A stretch of 7,552 bases of DNA from JBBFMJ01 sp037441225 (GTDB taxonomy: Bacteria; Acidobacteriota; Thermoanaerobaculia; UBA2201): positions 1-7,552 of the forward strand of contig JBBISU010000123.1 in assembly GCA_037441225.1 (NCBI GenBank). Reading direction: 5' to 3'. The notes below the pieces were generated by a model. It was not told the origin of the DNA and searched no databases. It saw nothing but the letters and a program-made list of their open reading frames with translations. The first letter of the stretch is position 1. Each line of letters begins with the position of its first letter. Shown here one piece after another: positions 1 to 7,194 of this stretch. The position numbers and the translations under genes are program-made.

Positions 1-106
1 TCCAATCAACAAATCCAAATACAGTTTGTTTTTCACCTGTATGAGAAACTTTAAAAGCAAAAGAAATTAAAGTAAAAGTAAAAATTAAAAAAACAAAAAA
101 ACCTTT
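1..106 (-). CDS. N-terminal fragment of a probable secreted protein, start codon not intact, cut by the window edge
   Basis: Read on the minus strand, the frame after a TAA at 107-109 stays open for 35 codons to the window edge. It encodes a strongly hydrophobic segment (GFFVFLIFTFTLISFA) followed by a polar stretch (FKVSHTGEKQTVFGFVDW). This is the layout of a Sec signal peptide with a cleavage site near SFA, then the start of a mature protein. No ATG, GTG or TTG lies in this frame before the hydrophobic core. The frame crosses two runs of seven T; a one-base change in either run would join it to plausible upstream context. One such candidate is an AAGG followed five bases later by a TTG. 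A G-rich Shine-Dalgarno-like AGGGGG lies at 115-120. The gene may be real with an indel or error at its start, or decayed. The family cannot be recognised from 35 residues. Confidence 0.4.
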
Positions 107-136
107 TTACTTTACCCCCTTTAATTATCTAATTTT

Positions 137-145
137 TGATATAAT
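137..145 (+). promoter_or_regulatory. Extended -10 promoter for the TPR gene
   Basis: TGA followed directly by TATAAT (140-145) fits the TGn-TATAAT extended -10 consensus of housekeeping sigma factors. No good -35 box lies 17 bp upstream, which is tolerated by extended -10 promoters. The inferred transcription start near 152 gives a leader of about 20 nt carrying the GGAG ribosome site. Confidence 0.55.
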
Positions 146-162
146 AATCTAAAATCAAATAT

Positions 163-167
163 GGAGA
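163..167 (+). promoter_or_regulatory. Ribosome binding site of the TPR gene
   Basis: GGAGA lies four bases before the ATG at 171 and supports that start codon. Confidence 0.6.
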
Positions 168-170
168 ATT

Positions 171-1220
171 ATGCCAGACAAAAATTATTTCATAGAAAAA
201 GGAAATCTTGAAAGGGAAAGAGGGAACTTTCAAAGTGCAATGGATTATTATAAGAAGGCAAAAAAAATAGGCAGGAGTTTTGATTCAGAGATTGGAATTG
301 CCCATTGCCTGAGAATAAGCGGTGACTTTGAAAGTTCCTTAAAAATTTATGATGAGATTTCAAAAAAATATAAAAAGAAGGAAATTGTAGCAGATTCCCT
401 TTTAGGGAAAGCCCTCTCTTTAAAAGGTCTTTCAAAAACAGAAGAAGCCATAAAATTTTTAAAAAAAGCAGAAAAAATTTATGAAAGTTTAAATGATGAT
501 GTAGCAATTGCTCATCTTTTTTGGGCTTATTCTGTTATTTTTAGGGTTTCTGGTGATTTAAGAGAAGCATTGAATTACGGAGAAAAGGCACTTTCAATGT
601 TTAATTATTATGGTGATGAAAAAGGAATTCTTTATTCAAGTTGTGCCCTTGGAGGACTTAATAGAATCTTGGGAAACTTAAAGGATTCCTTTCAGTATTA
701 CCTTAAAGCAAACGAATTATCTAAAAAGTTAAAAGACAAATTTGGAACTGCTTATTCTTATTGTGGGATTGGAAATTATTACAGAATGAAATATAAATTT
801 AAAAAAGCAATGGAATATTTTAAAGAAGCAGAAAAAATTTATAACAAAATAAATGATATTGTCTCTTATTCTTATACTCTATGGTCAATGGGTATTTTAA
901 AGACACAAGAAAGAAAAACAAGAGAGGCAATGGATTATTTTAAAAAGGCACAGAAAAATTTTGAAAAGACAAAAGATAAAAGAGGGTTTATTTATTGTTT
1001 GTTAGGTATCATGCAATTAAAATCAATTTTAAAACAAGATTATGAATTAGAAATAAAAGAATGCAAAAACATTTTTAAAAAGTATAATTTAAAATGGGAA
1101 AAATTATTATTTGAAGTTATTATATCAAAATTGAAAGGGAAAAAAGATGGGTTTAATAAGAAAATTATTTCTTTTGGCTCTTTATATGATTTTAAAGAAT
1201 TTCCAATAAATATTCCATAA
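171..1220 (+). CDS. Tetratricopeptide-repeat (TPR) protein, 349 aa, cytoplasmic
   Basis: The protein is almost entirely helical TPR repeats: about eight units, near residues 6-36, 41-68, 74-107, 112-147, 152-187, 192-227, 232-267 and 272-300. The later units keep an exact 40-residue period, each opening with D(x)KG-like residues and ending in the AxxYFKKAxK type helix (AMEYFKEAEKIY, AMDYFKKAQKNF). The long-linker 40-residue form resembles TPR_12/TPR_10-type repeats rather than the 34-residue canon. No signal peptide or membrane segment is seen, so it should be cytosolic. The last ~50 residues are not TPR-like and end in a hydrophobic FPINIP tail. TPR proteins are protein-binding scaffolds; the partner cannot be named. 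No catalytic or DNA-binding domain is visible. The ATG is supported by GGAG and an extended -10. It is transcribed alone and converges on rlmN. All 11 Arg codons are AGA or AGG. Confidence 0.9.
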   Translation: MPDKNYFIEKGNLERERGNFQSAMDYYKKAKKIGRSFDSEIGIAHCLRISGDFESSLKIYDEISKKYKKKEIVADSLLGKALSLKGLSKTEEAIKFLKKAEKIYESLNDDVAIAHLFWAYSVIFRVSGDLREALNYGEKALSMFNYYGDEKGILYSSCALGGLNRILGNLKDSFQYYLKANELSKKLKDKFGTAYSYCGIGNYYRMKYKFKKAMEYFKEAEKIYNKINDIVSYSYTLWSMGILKTQERKTREAMDYFKKAQKNFEKTKDKRGFIYCLLGIMQLKSILKQDYELEIKECKNIFKKYNLKWEKLLFEVIISKLKGKKDGFNKKIISFGSLYDFKEFPINIP

Positions 1221-1288
1221 AAGATTTTTCTATGAAAAAATATATTGTAGCAAAATTTTATACATTGCAATAAAGATAAAACACCCTT

Positions 1289-2299
1289 TTAAATATATTC
1301 TGCTCTCAATTGCCCGCAGGCAGCAGATATATCAGAACCCTTTGATCTCCTAACTGTTATCTGAAATTTGTCTTTTGAAAAGAGAGCCAAAATCTCGTTT
1401 ATCCTCTCCTCCTCAGAAGGAAAAAATTCAAATTCTTTTATTGGATTAAAAGGAATAAAATTTATTTTTATTATTTTTTTTATTGGCTTTAATAAATAAA
1501 ATAAAGAATTTATTTCTTCATCCCCATCATTTATTCCTTTGATTAAAACATATTCAATTGTTATTTTTTCACCAGTTCTTCTTGGATAAACTTTAATTTC
1601 TTCAATTAAATCAGAAATTTTATAATTGACAAAAGGCATAAGTTTTATTCTTGTCTCATCTCTTCCTGCATTTAATGACACTGCCAAACGAGGATGAGGT
1701 TTTATCTCTTTTAATTCTTTAAATTTATTTAAAATTCCAGAGGTTGAAATTGTTATCCTTCTTGGAGCAATTGAAAAATAAAAAAAGGGCAATGTCTTTT
1801 TTATATTTTCCAAATTTAAAAGTGGCTCCCCCATTCCCATAAAAACAATGTTTATTCTTTTTGATTCCATTCCCTTTGCCATTCCCAAAAAAGTTCCAAA
1901 AATTTCATAAGGGTATAAATTTCTTCCTTTTCTTTTTCCAGTCAAGCAAAAGATGCACCTCAAAGGGCAACCTGTCTGGGTTGAAAGGCAAAAGGTATAA
2001 TTTTTCCTCATTGGCATTTTAACTGTTTCAACCCTTTCTCCATCTTCAAGCTCATATAAATATTTTTCAGAACCATCAATTTTGCTCTTTTCAATTTTTA
2101 AAATCTTTGGTATCTGCTCCCCTGCTTCTTCTTTTAATTTTAATCTCAAATTTTTTTTTAAATTTGTCATATTTAAAAAATCTGGCTCATATCTTTCATA
2201 AAACCAGTTAAAGATTTGCTTTGCTTTATATGGAGGTTCCTTATATTTTGATAAAAATTCTTCAAATTCTTTTAAAGAAAGGCAAAGGAGTGGTTTCAA
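1289..2299 (-). CDS. rlmN: RlmN, dual-specificity 23S rRNA A2503 / tRNA A37 C2-methyltransferase (radical SAM)
   Basis: RlmN makes 2-methyladenosine at A2503 of 23S rRNA and at A37 of some tRNAs, using a [4Fe-4S] cluster and a methyl-cysteine intermediate. The 336-aa protein has the family N-terminal domain (YKAKQIFNWFYER, then MTNLKKNLR), followed by the radical SAM motif C111-x3-C115-x2-C118 in TGCPLRCIFC. C104 (TFCLSTQ) aligns with E. coli Cys118, and C328 in DISAACGQLRA is the methyl-carrying cysteine. FMGMGEPLLN and ISTSGI are further family blocks. Length is slightly below the ~350-385 aa norm but no domain is missing. The start is TTG: the codons after it (KPLLCLSLKEFEEFL) match the usual RlmN N-terminus, a stop lies two codons upstream, and the next ATG is at residue 44. 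No Shine-Dalgarno site is seen. The gene starts 3 bp after the 102-aa gene and in the same frame, so coupled re-initiation is likely. It is last in the cluster. Confidence 0.96.
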   Translation of the reverse strand: MKPLLCLSLKEFEEFLSKYKEPPYKAKQIFNWFYERYEPDFLNMTNLKKNLRLKLKEEAGEQIPKILKIEKSKIDGSEKYLYELEDGERVETVKMPMRKNYTFCLSTQTGCPLRCIFCLTGKRKGRNLYPYEIFGTFLGMAKGMESKRINIVFMGMGEPLLNLENIKKTLPFFYFSIAPRRITISTSGILNKFKELKEIKPHPRLAVSLNAGRDETRIKLMPFVNYKISDLIEEIKVYPRRTGEKITIEYVLIKGINDGDEEINSLFYLLKPIKKIIKINFIPFNPIKEFEFFPSEEERINEILALFSKDKFQITVRRSKGSDISAACGQLRAEYI

Positions 2300-2302
2300 T
2301 TT

Positions 2303-2611
2303 TTATTTTTTTGTGCTTTTTTCTTTCTTTAAAGGTTCAATTCCCAAAGACCTTAAAAATTCAAGGTCTTCTATTGTCAAAATAAATTGTGGCTTACTTT
2401 GAACATCATTTTTGAAAGAAATTTTTGTTTTAATTGGTATATTTTGCTTTAATTTATCCTGGCTTGATAAAACTAATTCAATGTCTAATTGAGCTTGAAA
2501 CCCTTCTTCTTCAAGATTGGACAAAAACTCTTCAACTAAAGAAGAATTCTCCAATTCTTTTTGGAGCTTATTTGTAAACTCTTTCAAAAGTTGGAATATC
2601 CTTTCATTCAT
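2303..2611 (-). CDS. Hypothetical 102-aa acidic/basic protein, unknown family
   Basis: I do not recognise this protein. Residues 1-37 are a charged amphipathic segment likely to form one or two helices (RIFQLLKEFTNKLQKELE, VEEFLSNLEEEG). Residues 38-70 alternate in a beta-like pattern (FQAQLDIELVLS, PIKTKISF). Residues 74-94 carry FILTIEDLEFLRSLGIEPL, and the end is a Lys-rich tail. There is no cysteine, signal peptide or membrane span, so it is probably cytosolic. The ATG lies 6 bp after the PilZ gene stop and has only a weak AGGA two bases upstream. Its stop lies 3 bp before the TTG of rlmN in the same frame. Uninterrupted reading frame, tight packing and codon use like its neighbours support a real gene. 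A small PilZ partner or a ribosome-linked role are only guesses from context. Confidence 0.75.
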   Translation of the reverse strand: MNERIFQLLKEFTNKLQKELENSSLVEEFLSNLEEEGFQAQLDIELVLSSQDKLKQNIPIKTKISFKNDVQSKPQFILTIEDLEFLRSLGIEPLKKEKSTKK

Positions 2612-2617
2612 ATCCTA

Positions 2618-3313
2618 TTATTTTAACACAAAATTTTTTTCTTCGCCTTTTGCAAATTCATCAATTACATTTTCAAATTCTGGCTTTAAATTAAAAAATT
2701 TTAAGCCATACCTTTTTACATTTTTTATTAACTCTTCCCTCATTACTATTGCCTTTGTTTCAATTTGCTTTAAACTCTTAGGGATAAAAAATCTTAAATT
2801 AATTTCTTCCCCAATTTTTAAAGTAATAGGTGTTTCAAGGAGCATACCAGATTTTGAGATATTTACAGAAGTACCTAAATGGAATCCTTGAAAAGATTTT
2901 GTTTCAATTTTTAGTTGAACCATTATCCTTGCAGCTCTTCTTGTGGCTATGTTTAAATAAATTCCTAATTTTTGATCCAAAATTATTTTATTCAATGGAA
3001 AAGTTATAAAATCATTGCAACCAGATGCCATAATTTCATTTATTTTTGAATCATCATCTTTTGCTACAATTAAAATAAGAGATGTTTTTTTAGTTTCTTC
3101 ATCATTTCTTATCATCCTGCAAAACTCTGCTCCATCTAAATCTTCCAAATTTGCTGAAAATAAAATTAAATTTGGTTTTACTTCCTTTGCTTTATTCAAG
3201 CCCTCAGACCCCAACGAAGATGTAAAAATTTTATATTCTTTCCTTGAAAGACAGGTCTTTTCTAAAAGCAATCTTGTATAAACAGGGTCAACTATTAAAA
3301 TTTTTTTATCCAT
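2618..3313 (-). CDS. Degenerate receiver-PilZ protein (probable c-di-GMP effector), 231 aa
   Basis: Residues 3-120 have the fold pattern of a response-regulator receiver: KKILIVDP, PNLILFSANLEDLDG, LILIVAKDD and NDFITFPLN. The phosphorylation site appears lost: the acidic pair is D9-P10, the acceptor position is S53 instead of Asp, and the conserved Lys is F105 (FITFP for the usual xTKP). Residues ~122-225 form a PilZ domain with both c-di-GMP motifs: R125-RAA-R129 (RxxxR) and N151-I-S153-KSG156 (NxSxxG). I infer c-di-GMP binding with the receiver as a protein-interaction or dimer module. No signal peptide or membrane span is present. I chose ATG 3313 because MDKKILIVD is the normal receiver N-terminus and AAGG precedes it; a TTG at 3349 would add 12 residues and overlap the methyltransferase gene by 11 bp. 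Receiver-PilZ proteins are known in several phyla and often affect motility or surface traits, but the target here is unknown. Confidence 0.88.
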   Translation of the reverse strand: MDKKILIVDPVYTRLLLEKTCLSRKEYKIFTSSLGSEGLNKAKEVKPNLILFSANLEDLDGAEFCRMIRNDEETKKTSLILIVAKDDDSKINEIMASGCNDFITFPLNKIILDQKLGIYLNIATRRAARIMVQLKIETKSFQGFHLGTSVNISKSGMLLETPITLKIGEEINLRFFIPKSLKQIETKAIVMREELIKNVKRYGLKFFNLKPEFENVIDEFAKGEEKNFVLK

Positions 3314-3338
3314 ATACCTTATTTTAGTTAATTTAAAT

Positions 3339-3905
3339 TTATCTTTCAAATAATATTAAATAGCTTAAACCAAAAAAGAAATTTTTTTTCCTTATAAATT
3401 TAAAGCCCTTTTCCTTTAATTTTTCAACTAAATGGCTGGCTTCTATTAAATTTTTGTGTTCTTTTTCTGCAACCCTTGATAATATACCTAATTTGGAGCA
3501 AAAAAATAAAATTTTTTCTGACTTAGGCGAAGGAGCATAAATAACCATTTTTCCTTTTTCTTTTAATAGATTTTTTAAAAAAAATAAAAAATCCAATGGC
3601 TCTTTTAAATGTTCAATTACAGATAAAAGTAAAATTACATCAAAGGAAGAATTTAAATTTTTTACAATTTCTTCTGCTTCTCCCAAGATTATTTCTCTTT
3701 CCTTATATTTCTCTTTGCAGTATTTCCATAAATATTCATCCTTTTCAATTCCAACATATTTTACATTTTTTGGAAGATATCTTATTATTTCACCAAAACC
3801 ACAGCCAATATCTAATACATCATTCCCTTCTTTGATATATTTTAATGAACCTTTAATTCTAATTTTTTTAACATAAGGAGAAAGGATACCTGAAATATTT
3901 TTCAA
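3339..3905 (-). CDS. Class I SAM-dependent methyltransferase (Methyltransf_11/23-like), 188 aa
   Basis: Motif I, VLDIGCGFGE (residues 30-39), is the SAM-binding glycine loop. VGIEKD (51-56) ends strand 2 with the acidic residue expected to contact the ribose (E54). SFDVILLLSVIEHLKEP (87-103) is the post-strand-4 motif typical of the UbiE/Coq5-like Methyltransf_11 and _23 families. KGKMVIYAPSP (from about residue 117) fits strand 5. The substrate is unknown; such enzymes act on lipids, quinones, small molecules or sugars. The protein is small but covers the whole Rossmann core. The only feasible start is TTG at 3905: a stop lies three codons upstream, and no other start precedes motif I. There is no Shine-Dalgarno site, and the tricorn stop is only 2 bp upstream (TAA-AT-TTG), so translation probably depends on re-initiation. 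A soluble cytoplasmic location is likely. Confidence 0.88.
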   Translation of the reverse strand: MKNISGILSPYVKKIRIKGSLKYIKEGNDVLDIGCGFGEIIRYLPKNVKYVGIEKDEYLWKYCKEKYKEREIILGEAEEIVKNLNSSFDVILLLSVIEHLKEPLDFLFFLKNLLKEKGKMVIYAPSPKSEKILFFCSKLGILSRVAEKEHKNLIEASHLVEKLKEKGFKFIRKKNFFFGLSYLILFER

Positions 3906-3907
3906 AT

Positions 3908-6900
3908 TTACTTAAAAGGAAAAGGAGGTGCTTTAAGTTCCACTTGTGGATTTTCTTTTAACTCTTTTAAAATATAATCAACACCAAATTCCAATTGAGG
4001 GTCTTCTCCTTTTACAACTCTTTCTGGCACTTGTTCAAATTCAATATCAGGAACAACTCCCCAGTTTTCAACAACCCATTCTCCTTTTAAATTTGCAAAG
4101 CCAACATTTGATTGTGTTACAGAACCACCATCAATTAAAGGTAAAATATTTATAATTCCAATAAGCCCTCCCCAGGTCCTTGTCCCAATTACAGTTCCTA
4201 AACCTAAATCTTTAAAATGCTGGGAAAATACCTCTCCATCAGAGCCCGTTTCTTCATCAATTAATACAACAATTGGACCAGAAGTTACTCCATGAGGATA
4301 CCTCATTGGCTTTAAGTCCCTTGTTTGAGTTAAATATTTTAACTTTCTTTCCAATTTATCAATTATAAACCAGGAAACAAAGCCACCACCATTTGACCTG
4401 ACATCAATTATCAAACCATCCTTGTATCTTAAAGCTCTAAATGCCTCTTCAAATTGGGAAAGCCCTTCTTCATCCATATCTGCAAGATGAAAATATCCAA
4501 CCTTTCCATTTGTTTTTTCTTCCACATATTTTCTATTTTTATAAATCCAATCATAATATTGCAAGCCATAAAGAGATGAAACAGTTTTAACCTTTACTTC
4601 CCATGCCCCATCAAAATTTGGCTTTTCATTTACTGTTAAAATAACTTCATTTTCTGCCTTTTCAATCAAATATTTATTTAAATTTTCTCTTCCAGACACT
4701 TCCTTCCCATCAATTTTCAAAATATAAAGCCCCTCTTTTAAATTTAATCCTGGTGCTTCCATTGGATTTTTTGTAAACTCAATGTCCTGTCTTCCTTTGT
4801 ATATATGCTTTATATAATAATACCCTTTTTTATCAACTTCAATTTCTGCACCCAAAAGCCCCATATTTGTTTTTTCTACTTCTAATCTCTTTGGTCCACC
4901 CCTACCTATTATATACTCATGAGAAGCACAAAGTTCCCCTATAAGTTGACCAATTATATAATTCATATCTTCTCTTGTAGAAACATAAGGAACCAATTTT
5001 TTATACTTTTCATAAAGCTTTTCCCAGTCCTTTCCATGAAAATTTGGATCATAAAAGAAATCCCTTATCTGTCTCCAAACATCCCTGTAAATTTGTGCAT
5101 ATTCTTCTGAAGGATTTATCTTTTGCTTTAAATTATAAAAAGAAATTTTTTCTTTCTTTGAATTTTCTTTTATATCTGCAAGCCCTGCTTCACTTTTTGA
5201 TCTATAAAATATCCTTTTTCCATCAGAAGAAATTTTGTAATCGCCTATATTTTCAATTATATTTAAATCCTTTTCATCTTCTATATCATATTTTTTTAAA
5301 GTATAATATGAAACACCTCTTGGGTCAAAAAATTCATCAAGCCCAGGGAAGCCAAAGTTTTCTCTTGAGAAAAATAAAAGAGAACCCTCAATTGCTTTCA
5401 AATTTTTATAAGTCCCTTCCTTCAAAGGTGCTTTAAAAATCCTTTTTTCTACATCTTTGAAATCAATTTCTATATTTTCAATCTTTTTATCCTTATAAAT
5501 TTTATAAAATTCCTTTGTAAAGGGTTCAGGGCCTTCATCTTTTAATAAAAATGCCATAAGGCAGGTTGTATCAATATTTACATTATTATCCATAAAGGGA
5601 TCCAGGAGTGGCTTGAAATTTCTGTTTGATAAGAAAAACAAAAACACACCATTTTTATCAAAAGCAGGTGAAAAATCGTCAAAATAGCCATCTGTTAATC
5701 TATTTATCTTATTTTCTTTTGTATCATAAATCTTAATTGCTGTGTTCATATTTTCTTCCACAACAGAGTAAGCCAAATATCTCCCATCAGGGGACCAGGA
5801 AAAGTCAGACCATTCCCAAAAGATTTCATTATCCTTTAAATATAAAAACCTATCAATCTTTTTGACTTCTTTTTTTTCTATATCTGCTATGTAAATATTA
5901 AAATCCTTATCTTCAAAGGCAATTTTTTTACCTTTTGGTGACCACTTTGGTTCATAATAATAGGTCTTTGAGTTCTTTGTAATCTGTGTTTTTTTACCAC
6001 CTTTCTTTAATTCCATTGTATATAGTTCATATTCATCTGTTTCATCAGAAAAAAAGGCAACTAAATCATCATCAGGAGATATTGCTGGATGGATTTCCCT
6101 TATATTAGATGTCTCTGTTAAATTTTCTCCCTTTTCTAATTCTGTATCAATTAAATATAAATCCCCCCTTGCTTCTATTACTGCCTTTTTCCCATCCTTT
6201 GATGGAAAACCATCGTGAATAAACTTTGATGGATCCAAAAACCATTCCAGCATTTGCCACCTTTCAAGAGAAAGCTCAATCTCTGTTTTTATTGTTTTAC
6301 CTTCTTTTAAATCATAAACCCATAAAGAACCTTCTTTGACAAATACAATTTTATCTTTTCCATAAGAAGGCATTTCAACATCCCATTCTTTTTCAAAAGT
6401 CAATCTTTCAATTTTTTTATCCTTTAATGAATATTTATATAAATTCATCCTGCCATCTTCCCTGTCTGATGTAAAAAATATAAAACTATTATAAAACATT
6501 GGGAAATTATCATAGCCCTCTGAGGAAATTATTTTTTCATATTTTGAATTTCTAATGTCGTATAAATATATGTCTTGCTGTTGGCCACCCTTATAACCCT
6601 TCCAGTTCATTCTTGATGCTGTTGTTGGCACATAGGCAATTAAATTATTTTTTTCATCAACTGATGCTTGAAAAACTTTTGGAATTTCAATTTTTTCAGG
6701 GAAGCTCCCTTCAATTGAAACCTTATAAAGTTTTGAATCCATATCATAGTTTGCAACAAAATAGACATATTCTCCATCATAAGACCATTCAACAGGCCTT
6801 TCTTGTGAAGGATGGTAAGTCAATCTTTTTGGAGTACCTCCTTCTGAAGGAATTATATAAACCTCTGGAATGCCATCATAACTTCCTTGAAATGCAAGAA

Positions 6901-7108
6901 AGTTACAGTCCCTTGAAAAGACAGGAAAATTTTCTTTTCCTGGATGGTTTGTCAAACGGTATGCCTTGCCTTTCAAAGAATTGGTAATCCATAAATCATC
7001 TTCATAAACAAAAACAATTTTTTCTCCGCAAATATTTGGATTAAATACAAGTTTTGCTTCATTTGCAAAAACACTTAAAGAAAATAAAAAAATAAAAAAA
7101 TATTGCAT
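3908..7108 (-). CDS. Tricorn protease homologue (S41 family, PDZ), exported, 1066 aa
   Basis: Tricorn is a large self-compartmentalising serine protease that cuts peptides into short products. In domain order: a signal peptide (1-15, cleavage after VFA); a first PD40/TolB-type beta-propeller (~20-290; DDLWITNSLKGKAYRLTNHPG and GGTPKRLTYHP are signature blades); a second propeller (~300-660; WSPKGKKIAFEDKDFNIYIADIE and WSPDGRYLAYSV are typical blades); the C1 helical domain (~668-745); a PDZ domain (~750-838); and the C2 catalytic domain (~850-1040). The tetrad is complete: S729-H730 (ELCASHEY), S956 (ETGSDGE) and E1014 (VVENWGVVPD). The S956-E1014 distance of 58 equals that of Thermoplasma S965-E1023. 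RTWGG follows the serine as in the family. Length is normal. The signal peptide predicts a periplasmic or extracellular enzyme, as for many bacterial homologues; unusually it has no Lys or Arg before the hydrophobic core. It is the first gene of the cluster and has the best ribosome site. Confidence 0.95.
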   Translation of the reverse strand: MQYFFIFLFSLSVFANEAKLVFNPNICGEKIVFVYEDDLWITNSLKGKAYRLTNHPGKENFPVFSRDCNFLAFQGSYDGIPEVYIIPSEGGTPKRLTYHPSQERPVEWSYDGEYVYFVANYDMDSKLYKVSIEGSFPEKIEIPKVFQASVDEKNNLIAYVPTTASRMNWKGYKGGQQQDIYLYDIRNSKYEKIISSEGYDNFPMFYNSFIFFTSDREDGRMNLYKYSLKDKKIERLTFEKEWDVEMPSYGKDKIVFVKEGSLWVYDLKEGKTIKTEIELSLERWQMLEWFLDPSKFIHDGFPSKDGKKAVIEARGDLYLIDTELEKGENLTETSNIREIHPAISPDDDLVAFFSDETDEYELYTMELKKGGKKTQITKNSKTYYYEPKWSPKGKKIAFEDKDFNIYIADIEKKEVKKIDRFLYLKDNEIFWEWSDFSWSPDGRYLAYSVVEENMNTAIKIYDTKENKINRLTDGYFDDFSPAFDKNGVFLFFLSNRNFKPLLDPFMDNNVNIDTTCLMAFLLKDEGPEPFTKEFYKIYKDKKIENIEIDFKDVEKRIFKAPLKEGTYKNLKAIEGSLLFFSRENFGFPGLDEFFDPRGVSYYTLKKYDIEDEKDLNIIENIGDYKISSDGKRIFYRSKSEAGLADIKENSKKEKISFYNLKQKINPSEEYAQIYRDVWRQIRDFFYDPNFHGKDWEKLYEKYKKLVPYVSTREDMNYIIGQLIGELCASHEYIIGRGGPKRLEVEKTNMGLLGAEIEVDKKGYYYIKHIYKGRQDIEFTKNPMEAPGLNLKEGLYILKIDGKEVSGRENLNKYLIEKAENEVILTVNEKPNFDGAWEVKVKTVSSLYGLQYYDWIYKNRKYVEEKTNGKVGYFHLADMDEEGLSQFEEAFRALRYKDGLIIDVRSNGGGFVSWFIIDKLERKLKYLTQTRDLKPMRYPHGVTSGPIVVLIDEETGSDGEVFSQHFKDLGLGTVIGTRTWGGLIGIINILPLIDGGSVTQSNVGFANLKGEWVVENWGVVPDIEFEQVPERVVKGEDPQLEFGVDYILKELKENPQVELKAPPFPFK

Positions 7109-7119
7109 ATCACCTCCTT
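7109..7119 (-). promoter_or_regulatory. Near-perfect Shine-Dalgarno site of the tricorn gene
   Basis: On the minus strand AAGGAGGTGAT lies directly before ATG 7108. All 11 bases can pair with the usual bacterial 16S 3' end, leaving only four bases between GGAGG and ATG. It fixes the start codon and is far stronger than the sites of the downstream genes. Confidence 0.85.
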
Positions 7120-7140
7120 CTAAGTAATACGAAATTTTTT

Positions 7141-7169
7141 ATTAAAAGTTTTGAATTTTAAAAATGCAA
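7141..7169 (-). promoter_or_regulatory. Possible sigma-70-type promoter for the tricorn cluster
   Basis: On the minus strand TTGCAT (7169-7164) and TTTAAT (7146-7141) are separated by exactly 17 bp. The -10 box matches 5 of 6 consensus bases, the -35 box only the TTG. A start near 7134 would give a leader of about 25 nt ending in the ribosome site. Such matches are easy to find in AT-rich DNA, so this is tentative. Confidence 0.35.
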
Positions 7170-7194
7170 TTGAAAATAGAGCAGTAGCCAGTTT

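Noticed and set aside
190..507. Minus-strand open frame opposite the TPR gene, and the one at 1040-1270
   Set aside because: Composition is Phe/Leu/Ser-rich as expected from the antisense of a Lys/Glu-rich gene, with no family features.
1223..1245. TTTTTC-TAT-GAAAAA hairpin between the two convergent genes as a bidirectional terminator
   Set aside because: The stem is six pairs, nearly all A-T, with a 3-nt loop and no GC core; such hairpins are common by chance in this AT-rich DNA. No convincing terminator is visible in 1221-1288.
3314..3349. Longer receiver-PilZ protein starting at TTG 3349
   Set aside because: The 12 extra residues do not match a receiver N-terminus, and the start overlaps the methyltransferase gene; ATG 3313 has AAGG upstream and gives MDKKILIVD.
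6613..6987. Plus-strand open frame opposite the tricorn gene, and similar plus-strand frames at 2517-2891, 3015-3281, 3596-3835 and 5044-5436
   Set aside because: They lie wholly or mainly antisense to clear conserved genes, have skewed composition and no domain or ribosome site; they are shadows.
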